Below, in pieces: positions 28,111 through 36,968 of a stretch of DNA of 64,000 nucleotides. The notes under the pieces are model-generated. The model was not told where the DNA came from and searched no databases. It was given only the letters and a program-made list of their open reading frames with translations. The position numbers and the translations under genes were made by a program. Numbering within the stretch: position 1 is the first letter of the stretch; each line of letters opens with the position of its first letter. Where the stretch lies: NCBI RefSeq assembly GCF_007644035.1, contig NZ_VMTV02000791.1, positions 62,001 to 126,000 of the forward strand. Direction: 5' to 3'. This DNA comes from Vogesella mureinivorans. Lineage in GTDB: Bacteria > Pseudomonadota > Gammaproteobacteria > Burkholderiales > Chromobacteriaceae.

Positions 28111-29703
28111 ATGCGAGTTGCCAAACATTTGCTGTTTGCAGCCGGCCTGACCGCCGCTGCCACTGCCGCCAACGCTGCCGGCACCCTGATTTACTGCTCC
28201 GAAGCCAGCCCGGAAGGCTTTGATTCGGCACAGTACACCGGTGGTTCCACCTTCGATGCCGCCGGGCACGCCATGTTCAACCGCCTGGTTGAATTCGAAA
28301 AAGGCTCCACCAAGACCATCCCTGGTCTGGCCGAGTCCTGGACCGTGTCTGCCGACGGCAAGGAATACACCTTCAAACTGCGCAAGGGCGTGAAGTTCCA
28401 CACTACCGACTATTTCACCCCTAGCCGTGATTTCACCGCTGACGACGTGGTATTCAGCTTCAGCCGCATGGTTGACAAGAACCACCCGTTCAACAAAGCC
28501 TACCCGGTTGAATTCCCGTACGCTTCCGATACTGGCCTGGACGCCAACATCGTGAAGGTAGAAAAAGTTGACGCCAACACCGTCAAGTTCACCCTGAAAG
28601 ACCCGGATGCCGACCTGCTGGCCAAAGTAGCCATGCCGTTTGCGTCCATCCTGTCGGCCGAGTACGCCGACAAGCTGGTAAAAGAAGGCAAAGCCTCCCT
28701 GATCAACCAGCAGCCGGTAGGTACCGGCCCGTTCATTCTGGTGCGTTACCAGAAAGACGCCCAGATCCGTTACAAGGCTAACAAGCAGTACTGGAAAAAG
28801 GGCGACGTGAAAGTCGACAACCTGATTTTCGCCATCACCACCGACGCCTCGGTACGCGCCCAGAAGCTGAAAGCGGGCGAGTGCCACATCATGTCGTATC
28901 CGAAGCCACAAGACCTGGCCGGCATGAAAACCGACCCGGCACTGAAAGTGACCACCGCACCGGGCTTCAACATTGGCTACCTGTCGTACAACACCGAGAA
29001 GCCACTGTTCAAGAAACTGGAAGTGCGTCAGGCACTGGACATGGCCATCAACCGCAAAGCCATCATCGATGCGGTATACCAAGGCCAAGGCCAGGAAGCG
29101 GCCAACCCGTTCCCGGCTTCGCTGTGGTCGTACAACAACAAGCTGCGTAACCCGGCTGTAGACGTAGCCAAGGCCAAAGCCCTGCTGGCCAAGGCTGGCT
29201 ACCCGAACGGCTTCGAGATCACCCTGTGGGCCATGCCGGTACAGCGCCCGTACAACCCGAACGCCAAGCTGATGGCCGAAATGATCCAGTCTGACTGGGC
29301 CAAAATCGGCGTGAAAGCCAAGATCACCACCTACGAGTGGGGCGAGTACCTGAAACGCATGAAAAACGGCGAGCACGACACCGGCCTGATCGGCTGGACC
29401 GGCGACTACGCCAGCCCGGATAACTTCCTGGGCGTGCTGCTGACCTGCGAAGCAGTAGGTGGCTCCAACTACGCGCGTTACTGCAACAAGGACTTCGATG
29501 CTGCCGTGCTGAAAGCACGTAAGAGCACCGACCTGAAAGAGCGTACTGCGCTGTACCAGAAAGCCCAGGAGATCTTCAAGAAAGATCTGCCATGGTCCAC
29601 CATCGCTCACTCGACAGTGAACCAGCCAATGCGTAAAGAAGTGAACGGCTTCAAGATCAGCCCGTTCGGCGACTATTCTTTCGCAGGTGTTAGCGTTAAG
29701 TAA
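28111..29703 (+). CDS. dppA: dipeptide-type ABC transporter substrate-binding protein
   Basis: 530 residues. A signal peptide is clear (MRVAKHLLFAAGLTAAATAANA, cut before AGTL), so the mature protein is periplasmic. The family 5 solute-binding pattern is present: AESWTVSADGKEYTFKLRKGVKFH near residue 80, RQALDMAINRKAI near residue 306 and the WTGDYASPDNFL segment. It is close to DppA and probably binds dipeptides. The ATG at 28111 is chosen because it alone gives the signal peptide. It opens a five-gene operon; stable hairpins follow it. Confidence 0.93.
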   Translation: MRVAKHLLFAAGLTAAATAANAAGTLIYCSEASPEGFDSAQYTGGSTFDAAGHAMFNRLVEFEKGSTKTIPGLAESWTVSADGKEYTFKLRKGVKFHTTDYFTPSRDFTADDVVFSFSRMVDKNHPFNKAYPVEFPYASDTGLDANIVKVEKVDANTVKFTLKDPDADLLAKVAMPFASILSAEYADKLVKEGKASLINQQPVGTGPFILVRYQKDAQIRYKANKQYWKKGDVKVDNLIFAITTDASVRAQKLKAGECHIMSYPKPQDLAGMKTDPALKVTTAPGFNIGYLSYNTEKPLFKKLEVRQALDMAINRKAIIDAVYQGQGQEAANPFPASLWSYNNKLRNPAVDVAKAKALLAKAGYPNGFEITLWAMPVQRPYNPNAKLMAEMIQSDWAKIGVKAKITTYEWGEYLKRMKNGEHDTGLIGWTGDYASPDNFLGVLLTCEAVGGSNYARYCNKDFDAAVLKARKSTDLKERTALYQKAQEIFKKDLPWSTIAHSTVNQPMRKEVNGFKISPFGDYSFAGVSVK

Positions 29704-29735
29704 GCTAATAGACGGGGCCTAGGCCCCTGTCTGGC

Positions 29736-29761
29736 ACAAGGAGGCTTCGGCCTCCTTGTTT
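29736..29761 (+). terminator. hairpin with UUCG loop behind dppA
   Basis: ACAAGGAGGC (29736-29745) and GCCTCCTTGT (29750-29759) form a perfect 10-bp stem with a TTCG tetraloop and a short T-run. A smaller GGGGCC/GGCCCC hairpin lies just before (29714-29726). Placed between the binding-protein gene and the permeases, it probably terminates or stabilises most dppA mRNA so that DppA is made in excess. Confidence 0.7.
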
Positions 29762-30026
29762 GCTCATTGGCGAGCCGTTTATGCAAACGGTAACTATCGA
29801 GATGGTTAGTTATGGTGGGTTGATCTGTATCAAGGTGGCAAGGGCAGGGCAGCGCTAAAGTGCGTTCTGCCGTGGCGGCCTTGTTGCTGGTATAGGTGGG
29901 TGGTTCAGTTGCAAGCTGCCCGGCACCCCTCCCTTCTGCTGTTCTGCTGATAGTTTCCCGTTTGCCTGCGTTTTCTGGCTGTACACGTCGTGCCTCACAA
30001 GGGCATGCACGGGAGACTCATTCAAC
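29762..30026 (+). other. gap between dppA and dppB
   Basis: dppA and dppB are 323 nt apart, unusual for one operon. After the hairpin, CCGTTT/AAACGG (29775-29790) is a small inverted repeat and no gene is evident. I see no strong promoter. GGGAGA before the dppB ATG is the ribosome site. Confidence 0.4.
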
Positions 30027-31055
30027 ATGTTTTCATTCATTCTGCGCAGGCTGGGTGTACTGATCCCCACCTTCTTCGGCATTACGCTGATTACTTTTGC
30101 GCTTATCCGCATGATTCCTGGCGACCCCATCGAAGTCATGGTAGGCGAGCGCACGCTAGACCCGGTGATGCACGCCGCGGCCATGAAGCGCCTGGGCCTG
30201 GACCAGCCGCTGTACGTGCAATATTTCGACTACGTTTCCAAGCTGTTCCACGGTGACCTGGGCGCCTCGCTCAAGACCCAGGAAAGCGTGTGGAACGAGT
30301 TCACTACCCTGTTCCCCGCCACGCTGGAGCTGGCGCTCTGTGCGCTGGTGTTTGCCACCGTCTTTGGCCTGCTGGCCGGCGTGGTAGCAGCCATCAAGCG
30401 TGGCTCCATGTTTGACCATGGCGTGATGGGTTTGTCGCTTACCGGCTTTTCCATGCCTATCTTCGTGTGGGGCCTGCTGGCGGTGATGTTCTTCTCGGTA
30501 TTCCTGGGCTGGACGCCGGTATCGGGCCGTATCGACCTGATGTTTGACGTGCAGCCGCAAACCGGCTTCATGCTGATTGATGCCTGGCGCGCCGAGCTGC
30601 TGGACCCGGACATCAACGCTGGCGCGTTCAAGGACGCGGTGATGCACCTGATCCTGCCTACCATCGTGCTGGGTACCATCCCGCTGGCCACCATTGCCCG
30701 GATGACGCGCTCGTCCATGCTGGAAGTGCTGCGTGAAGACTACGTGCGTACCGCCCGCGCCAAAGGCCTGTCGCCTGCCCGCGTGATCTTTATCCACACC
30801 CTGCGCAACGCGCTGATTCCGGTGCTGACCGTGATTGGCTTGCAAGTCGGCACGCTGATGGGTGGTGCGGTGCTGACGGAAACCATTTTCTCCTGGCCGG
30901 GCATTGGCAAATGGCTGATCGAAGCCATTGGCCGCCGCGATTACCCGGTGGTGCAAAACGGCATCCTGATTGTGGCCACGCTGGTGATCCTCACCAACTT
31001 CGTCGTTGACATCCTGTACGGCATCGCCAACCCGCGCATCCGTCACGCCAAATAA
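30027..31055 (+). CDS. dppB: dipeptide-type ABC transporter permease DppB
   Basis: 342 residues with about six membrane helices. The N-terminus FSFILRRLGVLIPTFFGIT and the permease EAA loop (YVRTARAKGLSPARVIFIHTLRNALIPV, near residue 240) are standard for DppB/OppB. It forms the inner-membrane channel with DppC. The next gene starts 12 nt later. Confidence 0.95.
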   Translation: MFSFILRRLGVLIPTFFGITLITFALIRMIPGDPIEVMVGERTLDPVMHAAAMKRLGLDQPLYVQYFDYVSKLFHGDLGASLKTQESVWNEFTTLFPATLELALCALVFATVFGLLAGVVAAIKRGSMFDHGVMGLSLTGFSMPIFVWGLLAVMFFSVFLGWTPVSGRIDLMFDVQPQTGFMLIDAWRAELLDPDINAGAFKDAVMHLILPTIVLGTIPLATIARMTRSSMLEVLREDYVRTARAKGLSPARVIFIHTLRNALIPVLTVIGLQVGTLMGGAVLTETIFSWPGIGKWLIEAIGRRDYPVVQNGILIVATLVILTNFVVDILYGIANPRIRHAK

Positions 31056-31067
31056 GCAGGTAGAAAT

Positions 31068-31991
31068 ATGGCTAATGTGAATACATCGCCGCAGCTTGCG
31101 GCCAACGATGACCCGGCACTGACTTACCCGTCGCCCTTCAAGGAATTCTGGCAAAGCTTCAGCCAGAACAAAGGCGCGGTAGCTGGCCTGGTCTTTATGT
31201 CCATCGTGCTGTTCTGTGCACTGTTTGCCGGCCTGATTTCGCCGCACGACCCGCTGGAGCAGTACCGCGACCACCTGCTGACCCCGCCATCGTGGGCGCA
31301 GGGTGGCAGCAGCCAGTTCCTGCTGGGTACCGACGAGCTGGGCCGCGACATCATGGCGCGCCTGTTCCACGGCGCGCAGATGTCGCTGCTGATCAGCCTG
31401 ATCTCGGTATTGCTGTCGCTGGTGCCAGGCGTGATCCTGGGCCTGTTGGCCGCGTTTTTCCCCAAAGTCATGGGCGGCCTGATCATGCGCCTGATGGACA
31501 TCATGATGGCGCTGCCTTCGCTGCTGCTGGCCATCGCCATCATGGCCATTCTGGGGCCTGGCCTGGTCAACGCCATGATCGCCATTGCCGTGGTGGGCCT
31601 GCCGGGCTATGTGCGCCTGACGCGCGCCTCGGCCATGACCGAGCTGAACCGCGACTACGTGACCGCTGCCCGGGTATCCGGTGCCGGCCTGCTGCGCCTG
31701 ATGTTCGTCACCGTGCTGCCCAACTGCATGGCACCGCTGATCGTGCACGCCACCATGAGCTTCTCTGCCGCCATTCTGGAAATCTCGGCACTGGGCTTCC
31801 TGGGCATGGGCGTACAGCCACCTACCCCGGAGTGGGGCACCATGCTGTCCAGCGCACGGGATTACATGACCAGCGCCTGGTGGGTGGTGCTGATGCCCGG
31901 CCTCACCATTCTGCTGGCCGTGCTGTCGATCAACCTGATGGGTGATGGCCTGCGTGACGCGCTGGACCCGAAAATGAAGCGCGCGGCGTAA
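31068..31991 (+). CDS. dppC: dipeptide-type ABC transporter permease DppC
   Basis: 307 residues. It shows the OppC-type N-terminal helix, then LLGTDELGRDIMARLFHGAQ near residue 84 and the EAA loop DYVTAARVSGAGLLRLMFVTVLPN near residue 195. Partner permease of DppB. The ribosome site is weak (GCAGGTAG). Ten bases separate it from dppD. Confidence 0.95.
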   Translation: MANVNTSPQLAANDDPALTYPSPFKEFWQSFSQNKGAVAGLVFMSIVLFCALFAGLISPHDPLEQYRDHLLTPPSWAQGGSSQFLLGTDELGRDIMARLFHGAQMSLLISLISVLLSLVPGVILGLLAAFFPKVMGGLIMRLMDIMMALPSLLLAIAIMAILGPGLVNAMIAIAVVGLPGYVRLTRASAMTELNRDYVTAARVSGAGLLRLMFVTVLPNCMAPLIVHATMSFSAAILEISALGFLGMGVQPPTPEWGTMLSSARDYMTSAWWVVLMPGLTILLAVLSINLMGDGLRDALDPKMKRAA

Positions 31992-32000
31992 GGGGAAATC

Positions 32001-32975
32001 ATGAGTCTGTTGCAAATCAAGAACCTGTCGGTAGAGTTTGGCAATGCGGCCAACCCTTTCCGTGCAGTAGAAGGCCTGGACCTGAGCGTGAACCAGGGCG
32101 AGATTGTGGGCATTGTCGGCGAATCCGGCTCGGGTAAATCGGTGACCATGATGGCCATGATGGGCCTCTTGGAAGGGCAGGGTCGCATCGTGGCCGACCA
32201 GCTGGAATTTGACGGCAAAAACCTGCTCACCATCAGCGCCAAAGAGCGCCGCAAGATCGTGGGCAAAGACATTGCCATGATCTTCCAGGACCCGATGACC
32301 TCGCTCAACCCCAGCTACACCGTGGGTTACCAGATCATGGAGGTGCTGAAAGTACACCAGGGCCTGCGCGGCGCCGAGCTGAAAGCCCGTGCGCTGGAGC
32401 TGATGGAGCTGGTAGAAATCCCCGCGCCCAAGAGCCGGTTGGAAGCCTACCCGCACCAGCTGTCCGGCGGCATGAGCCAGCGCGTGATGATTGCCGTGGC
32501 ACTGGCCTGTAACCCCAAGCTACTGATTGCCGACGAGCCCACCACCGCGCTGGACGTGACCATCCAGGCCCAGATCATGGACCTGCTGGTGAACCTGCAA
32601 AAAGAGCGCAATATGGCGCTGCTGATGATCACCCACGATCTGGCGGTGATTGCCGAGGTGGCGCATCGCGTAGCGGTCATGTACGCCGGCCAGGTCGCCG
32701 AAGAAGGCGTGGTGCCGCAGCTGTTCCGCCAGCCGGTGCACCCGTACACCCAGGCGCTGCTGTCGTCCATTCCCGAGCACAGTAAAGGCGCGCACCGCCT
32801 GTCCACGCTGCCCGGCATTGTGCCCGGCCAGTACGACCGCCCCAAAGGCTGCTTGCTGAGCCCGCGCTGCCCGCACGTACAGCCGCGCTGCCGTGACGAG
32901 CGCCCGGCCATTACCCCGCACCAGCACGGCGCCGTGCGTTGCTTCTACCCGCTGTTCGATAAGGAGGCCTCATGA
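32001..32975 (+). CDS. dppD: dipeptide-type ABC transporter ATP-binding protein DppD
   Basis: 324 residues. Walker [11 protein letters not shown] near residue 40, signature [12 protein letters not shown] near residue 155 and Walker [13 protein letters not shown]. The C-terminal oligopeptide-transporter extension has the Cys-rich [15 protein letters not shown] segment that binds a cluster or metal in some homologues. Good AAGGGGAAATC before the ATG; the stop overlaps dppF by 4 nt. Confidence 0.96.
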   Translation: MSLLQIKNLSVEFGNAANPFRAVEGLDLSVNQGEIVGIVGESGSGKSVTMMAMMGLLEGQGRIVADQLEFDGKNLLTISAKERRKIVGKDIAMIFQDPMTSLNPSYTVGYQIMEVLKVHQGLRGAELKARALELMELVEIPAPKSRLEAYPHQLSGGMSQRVMIAVALACNPKLLIADEPTTALDVTIQAQIMDLLVNLQKERNMALLMITHDLAVIAEVAHRVAVMYAGQVAEEGVVPQLFRQPVHPYTQALLSSIPEHSKGAHRLSTLPGIVPGQYDRPKGCLLSPRCPHVQPRCRDERPAITPHQHGAVRCFYPLFDKEAS

Positions 32976-33946
32976 GCCATACCGTCATGCAGGCTCGCGA
33001 CCTGACCCGTCACTACGAAGTCTCGCAGGGCTTTTTGAAGCCCAAGGCCATGGTCAAGGCGCTCAATGGTGTGTCGTTCGAACTCAAAGCCGGCAAAACG
33101 CTGGCCGTGGTGGGCGAATCCGGCTGCGGCAAATCCACCCTGGCACGCCAGCTCACGCTGATCGAAGCCCCCACCGCCGGCTCGCTGGTGCTGGAAGGCG
33201 TGGATATTGCCAAGGCCAGCAAAGCCCAGCTCAAGGCCCTGCGCAGCAAGGTGCAGATGGTGTTCCAGAACCCCTACGCCTCGCTGAACCCGCGCCAGAA
33301 AATCGGCGACCAGCTGGGCGAGCCGCTGCTCATCAATACCCATCTGAGCGCCAAAGAGCGCGAGGAAAAAGTACGCGCCATGATGAAGCGTGTTGGTCTG
33401 CGCCCCGAGCACTACTACCGCTACCCGCACATGTTCTCCGGTGGCCAGCGCCAGCGTATCGCCATCGCGCGCGCCATGATGCTGCAGCCGCAAATCGTGG
33501 TGGCCGACGAGCCGACCTCGGCGCTGGACGTGTCCATCCAGGCGCAGGTGCTGAACCTGTTCATGGACCTGCAGGACGAGTTCAACACCGCCTACGTGTT
33601 CATCTCGCACAACCTGGCCGTGGTCGAGCACGTCGCCGACGACCTGATGGTGATGTACTTGGGCCGTGCGGTAGAAGTGGGCACCAAGGAAGCGATCTAC
33701 GACAAGCCGCTGCACCCGTATACCCAGGCACTGCTGTCGGCCACGCCGTCCATTCACGAAGAAGACCGCCGCGTGAAGATTAAGATCCAGGGCGAGCTGC
33801 CCAGCCCGCTGAACCCGCCTACCGGCTGCGCCTTCCACAAGCGCTGCCCGTATGCCACGGCGCAGTGCGGCCAGGACGTGCCGCAGCTGCGCACCCTGTT
33901 GGGGCGCGAAGTCGCCTGCCACCACGCAGAAACCATCAACGCCTGA
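32972..33946 (+). CDS. dppF: dipeptide-type ABC transporter ATP-binding protein DppF
   Basis: 324 residues. Walker [12 protein letters not shown] near residue 48, signature [14 protein letters not shown] near residue 155 and [15 protein letters not shown], with the C-terminal [15 protein letters not shown] segment. It pairs with DppD to energise import. ATGA overlap with dppD and AAGGAGG upstream. A strong terminator follows, closing the operon. Confidence 0.96.
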   Translation: MSHTVMQARDLTRHYEVSQGFLKPKAMVKALNGVSFELKAGKTLAVVGESGCGKSTLARQLTLIEAPTAGSLVLEGVDIAKASKAQLKALRSKVQMVFQNPYASLNPRQKIGDQLGEPLLINTHLSAKEREEKVRAMMKRVGLRPEHYYRYPHMFSGGQRQRIAIARAMMLQPQIVVADEPTSALDVSIQAQVLNLFMDLQDEFNTAYVFISHNLAVVEHVADDLMVMYLGRAVEVGTKEAIYDKPLHPYTQALLSATPSIHEEDRRVKIKIQGELPSPLNPPTGCAFHKRCPYATAQCGQDVPQLRTLLGREVACHHAETINA

Positions 33947-33964
33947 CCTGCCTGCGTTAAAATG

Positions 33965-34002
33965 GCGCCGCCGTGGTGAAAACACCCCGGCGGCGCTTTT
34001 TT
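33965..34002 (+). terminator. intrinsic terminator of the dpp operon
   Basis: GCGCCGCCG (33965-33973) pairs with CGGCGGCGC (33988-33996); GGTG/CACC pairs further inside around AAAA. Six Ts follow. Confidence 0.9.
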
Positions 34003-34090
34003 ACTGCAGTGCAGCAATAAATGCCTTGTTCCCCCCTGTTCAAGCAGGATACATTCCGCCATGCCTCATACCCACAAAGGAAAGCGTCAA

Positions 34091-34588
34091 TTGAAGCGAG
34101 CTGTCTACGCCGGTAGTTTCGACCCGGTCACCAATGGTCATCTGTGGATGATCCGCGAAGCCGTTGACCTGTTCGACGAGCTGGTGGTGGCCATCGGGGT
34201 GAACCCGGAAAAGCGCTGCACTTTCGATGTGGAAGAGCGCCTGGATATGCTGCGTGCCGTGACGCGCGGCTTTTCCAAGCTGAAGGTGGAAGTATTCGAA
34301 AACCAGTTCCTGGTGAACTACGCGCAAAGCATCGACGCCAACTACATCGTGCGCGGCATCCGTACCGCTACCGACTACGAATACGAGCGCACCATGCGCT
34401 ACATCAACTCCGACCTGCACGCCGACATCACCACCATTTTCCTGCTGCCACCGCGTGAATATGCCGAGGTATCGTCTACCATGGTAAAAGGCCTGATGGG
34501 CCCCGCCGGCTGGGAGCAGATGATTCGCCAGTACGTACCTGAGCCGGTGTACCGCAAGCTGGTGAATTACTATCAGCAGCAAGGCTAG
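34091..34588 (+). CDS. coaD: pantetheine-phosphate adenylyltransferase, divergent CoaD
   Basis: 165 residues from a TTG at 34091, which has AAAGGAA 8 nt upstream and gives the family start [17 protein letters not shown]. An ATG at 34061 would add ten polar residues and has a poorer ribosome site. The nucleotidyltransferase motif TNGH, the [12 protein letters not shown] loop and VSSTMVKG (for ISSSLVKE) are present. The C-terminal end ([21 protein letters not shown]) differs from classical CoaD (GDVS..VP). It should make dephospho-CoA, but a related adenylyltransferase role cannot be excluded. Confidence 0.75.
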   Translation: MKRAVYAGSFDPVTNGHLWMIREAVDLFDELVVAIGVNPEKRCTFDVEERLDMLRAVTRGFSKLKVEVFENQFLVNYAQSIDANYIVRGIRTATDYEYERTMRYINSDLHADITTIFLLPPREYAEVSSTMVKGLMGPAGWEQMIRQYVPEPVYRKLVNYYQQQG

Positions 34589-34590
34589 CC

Positions 34591-34603
34591 TGCGGCCAAC
34601 CCT
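34591..34603 (-). repeat. near copy of the repeated word after coaD
   Basis: TGCGGCCAACCCT starts 2 nt after the coaD stop. It matches 12 of the 13 bases of the consensus. Confidence 0.7.
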
Positions 34604-34667
34604 GGCCACCCCGCATTCCCCCGCGCCGGATGCCCTCCGGCGCGCTGCATTTCAAAAGAGGTTTTTC

Positions 34668-35615
34668 ATGGTAGACGTATCGGCCTTTACTGGCCGCCTG
34701 GCCAAAAATTACAAGCACTACAGCAAATGGGCGCGCCGTAATGGCCTGGACGCCTGGCGCCTGTACGACCGCGACGTACCGCAGTTCCCGCTCATCATCG
34801 ACCTGTACGGCGAGCGCATCCACCTGCAGGAATACGATACCGGCTGGCAGATCGAAGACGCCGACTACCAGGCCTGGATCGCCGCCGTGCAGCAGGCCAT
34901 CTGCGAGGTCACCGGCGTACCGCTGTGGCAGATCTCGCTGAAAACCCGCCGCCGCCAGAAAGGCGAAAGCCAGTACGAAAAAACCGGCCGCGAAGGCGAA
35001 GACTTCATTGTGGAAGAACAAGGCCAGCGCTTCTGGGTCAACCTGGACGCCTACCTCGATACCGGCCTGTTTCTGGACCACCGCAACACCCGCCGCCGCG
35101 TGCGCGAAGAAGCCGCCGGCAAGCGCTTTCTCAACCTGTTTGCCTACACCGGCAGCTTTACCTGCTACGCCGCCAGCGGCGGTGCCGTGTCCAGCGAAAC
35201 GGTCGACCTGTCCAACACCTACCAGGCCTGGAGCCGCCGCAACTTCGAGCTGAACGGCCTGGACCTGACCAAGCACGTGCTGATTCGCGACGACGTGTTC
35301 CAGTACCTGGAAGACGCCTGGGTAGCGGGCAAGCAGTTCGACCTGATCGTGATGGACCCGCCCAGTTTTTCCAACAGCAAGAAAATGATGGACGAGCTGG
35401 ACGTACAGCGCGACCAGCTCAAGCTGGTAGACGGCGCCATGCGCCTGCTGGCGCCGGATGGCGTGCTGTATTTCAGCAATAACCTGCGCAGCTTCACGAT
35501 GGACGAACGCCTGGTAGCCGACTACGCCGTGCGCGACATCAGCGCACAGTCGGTGCCGGAAGACTTCCGCAACAAGAAAATCCACCAGTGCTGGCGCATC
35601 ACCCATCAGGGCTGA
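34668..35615 (+). CDS. 23S rRNA methyltransferase, stand-alone RlmK-like
   Basis: 315 residues aligning by eye with the C-terminal (RlmK) half of E. coli RlmKL: the start GRLAKNYKHYSKWARRNG, KTRRRQKGESQYEK near residue 92, LDTGLFLDHRNTRR, SAM motif NLFAYTGSFTCYA and the catalytic region MDPPSFSNSKKM. The E. coli domain makes m7G2069 in 23S rRNA. Here it is a separate gene without the RlmL half, a known arrangement outside gammaproteobacteria. AAAGAGG precedes the ATG. Confidence 0.82.
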   Translation: MVDVSAFTGRLAKNYKHYSKWARRNGLDAWRLYDRDVPQFPLIIDLYGERIHLQEYDTGWQIEDADYQAWIAAVQQAICEVTGVPLWQISLKTRRRQKGESQYEKTGREGEDFIVEEQGQRFWVNLDAYLDTGLFLDHRNTRRRVREEAAGKRFLNLFAYTGSFTCYAASGGAVSSETVDLSNTYQAWSRRNFELNGLDLTKHVLIRDDVFQYLEDAWVAGKQFDLIVMDPPSFSNSKKMMDELDVQRDQLKLVDGAMRLLAPDGVLYFSNNLRSFTMDERLVADYAVRDISAQSVPEDFRNKKIHQCWRITHQG

Positions 35616-35689
35616 TGCTCGCCATCATGCAGGCTATCGGCTAGCCCGGATAAGCCCTCGGCGCATCCGGGGGCGCTGTGGGCATCAAC

Positions 35690-35719
35690 GTTGGCCGCGC
35701 CTTATGCGTTGCGGCCAAC
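35690..35719. repeat. inverted pair of the repeated-word core
   Basis: GTTGGCCGC (35690-35698) and GCGGCCAAC (35711-35719) are exact inverted copies, 12 nt apart, in the gap between the convergent RlmK-like and GNAT genes. No T-run. Confidence 0.75.
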
Positions 35720-35774
35720 TGGAGAAGCAGGGGTGGGCCACGCCATGTTACGGCTGGCAGACACGACTAGCGCC

Positions 35775-36263
35775 TTAGCCCTCCCTGCTCAGCAGCCACT
35801 GGATGACATACTCGTTCTCGTCATCCAGACGCGAGCCAGCGATGGTGAAGCCGGCCTTTTGCACCACACGGGTAGAGGCGTGATTGTCCGGCGCGACTTC
35901 GGCCAGCACTTCTGTTGCACCAGCCATATAGGCTTTTTGAACCAGTAGCCCTAGCGCTGCTGTGGCCGCGCCCTTGCCCCTGGCGACAGGGGCTACGCCA
36001 TAGCCTACCTCTACCCGGCCATGCCTCGGTGCGGTTTTGAACCCGCAGGCTCCGACAATCCTGCCATTCAGGTCGTCAACGATGAGAAAAATGGTTGCCC
36101 AAGGGTTAGGTTGGCCAGCTGCGATAAGTGCCAGTGCTCGTTGGGCGACAAAAGCCGGTGGCATCGAACCTGGCTCGGCTATAGCTGCCACGCTGGCAGG
36201 AACACACGAGACAGCTATTGTTTCGATGTCTGTCGCTGAAAGTTCGAGTAGGGAGAGTGTCAT
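35775..36263 (-). CDS. GNAT-family N-acetyltransferase
   Basis: 162 residues. The acetyl-CoA-binding GNAT core is visible: IVGACGFKTAPRHGRVEVGYGVAP then RGKGAATAALGLLV, and NHASTRVVQKAGF. The pattern resembles RimJ/RimL-type acetyltransferases. The substrate is unknown. It is isolated on the minus strand with no clear ribosome site before the ATG and a repeat-rich gap upstream. Confidence 0.8.
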   Translation of the reverse strand: MTLSLLELSATDIETIAVSCVPASVAAIAEPGSMPPAFVAQRALALIAAGQPNPWATIFLIVDDLNGRIVGACGFKTAPRHGRVEVGYGVAPVARGKGAATAALGLLVQKAYMAGATEVLAEVAPDNHASTRVVQKAGFTIAGSRLDDENEYVIQWLLSREG

Positions 36264-36368
36264 TTTGTGATGCCAAGTGGGCTAAGCGTCGCTGGATCCG
36301 GGGAGCCTGTCCGATTTTTTGTGTGAATGGGTTTTGGGTTGCGTCTGCGTCACGTGCTCTTCGATATG

Positions 36369-36395
36369 GATGGGTGCAGTGCAGCGCAGCCCATC
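36369..36395 (+). repeat. REP-like palindromic element, copy 1
   Basis: GATGGG (36369-36374) pairs with CCCATC (36390-36395) around a GCAGTGCAGCGCAG-rich loop. It resembles the widespread GGATGGGT...ACCCATC extragenic element in plus orientation, without an intact GTAG head. Confidence 0.55.
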
Positions 36396-36417
36396 GCTGT
36401 GCGTGGATGAATGGATC

Positions 36418-36453
36418 GATGGGTTACGGCGCGAGCGCCTTCACCCATCCTAC
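36418..36453 (-). repeat. REP-like palindromic element, copy 2, with GTAG head
   Basis: Read on the minus strand it begins GTAGGATGGGTGAAGGCGC and ends GTAACCCATC, giving an outer GATGGGT/ACCCATC stem and an inner GGCGC/GCGCC stem. The GTAG head is the mark of REP elements mobilised by RAYT transposases. Opposite in direction to copy 1. Confidence 0.65.
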
Positions 36454-36594
36454 TTGCTGTAGTGTCGCACCGCGCCGCCCACTATCACCTCGATAAAAAA
36501 ATACCATCTCCGTGCGCTTGTATTCGGCGGCAAAGGTAGCCATCTTGCAGGCTATGGACGGCAGTGCCGTCGTTTAACCGATCAGGAAACAAGC

Positions 36595-36957
36595 ATGAGC
36601 CATATCAACCTTACCGCCGATACCTTCAACGACTACGCCGAGCGCGAGGGTATCGTGATGCTGGATTTCTGGGCCGAATGGTGTGGCCCGTGCAAGATGT
36701 TTGGCCCGGTGTTCGAGGCCGCCGCCGCAAAGCACCCGGACATCGTGTTTGCCAAAATCGATACCGAAGCCGAGCGCGAGCTGGCGGGGCATTTCCAGAT
36801 TCGCTCCATCCCCACGCTGATGGCGCTGAAAGACGGTATCGTGGTGTTTCATCAGGCGGGGGCGATGATGGCTGGCCAGTTTGACCAGCTGATCCAGGCC
36901 ATCCGCGACCTGGATATGGACAAAGTGCGCGCCGAGATGGCTGCACAGCAAGACTGA
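36595..36957 (+). CDS. thioredoxin-family protein
   Basis: 120 residues with the full thioredoxin fold and active site WCGPCK (Cys30, Cys33), followed by the cis-Pro motif SIPTLMALKDG. No signal peptide, so cytoplasmic. It is likely a general disulfide reductase, not the main TrxA by certainty. A glutathione-peroxidase-like gene follows 11 nt later, suggesting a shared role in peroxide or thiol defence. Confidence 0.9.
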   Translation: MSHINLTADTFNDYAEREGIVMLDFWAEWCGPCKMFGPVFEAAAAKHPDIVFAKIDTEAERELAGHFQIRSIPTLMALKDGIVVFHQAGAMMAGQFDQLIQAIRDLDMDKVRAEMAAQQD

Positions 36958-36968
36958 AAGGCTGCACC

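Larger units (their letters stand above)
36264..36594. other. 331-nt gap with REP-like pair
   Basis: No gene is evident. It holds the two REP-like elements and less GC-rich flanks. CAGGAAACAAGC before the thioredoxin ATG is a ribosome site. No promoter with both boxes is clear; a CGATAAAAAAATACC stretch at 36491-36505 is the most AT-rich part. Confidence 0.5.
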
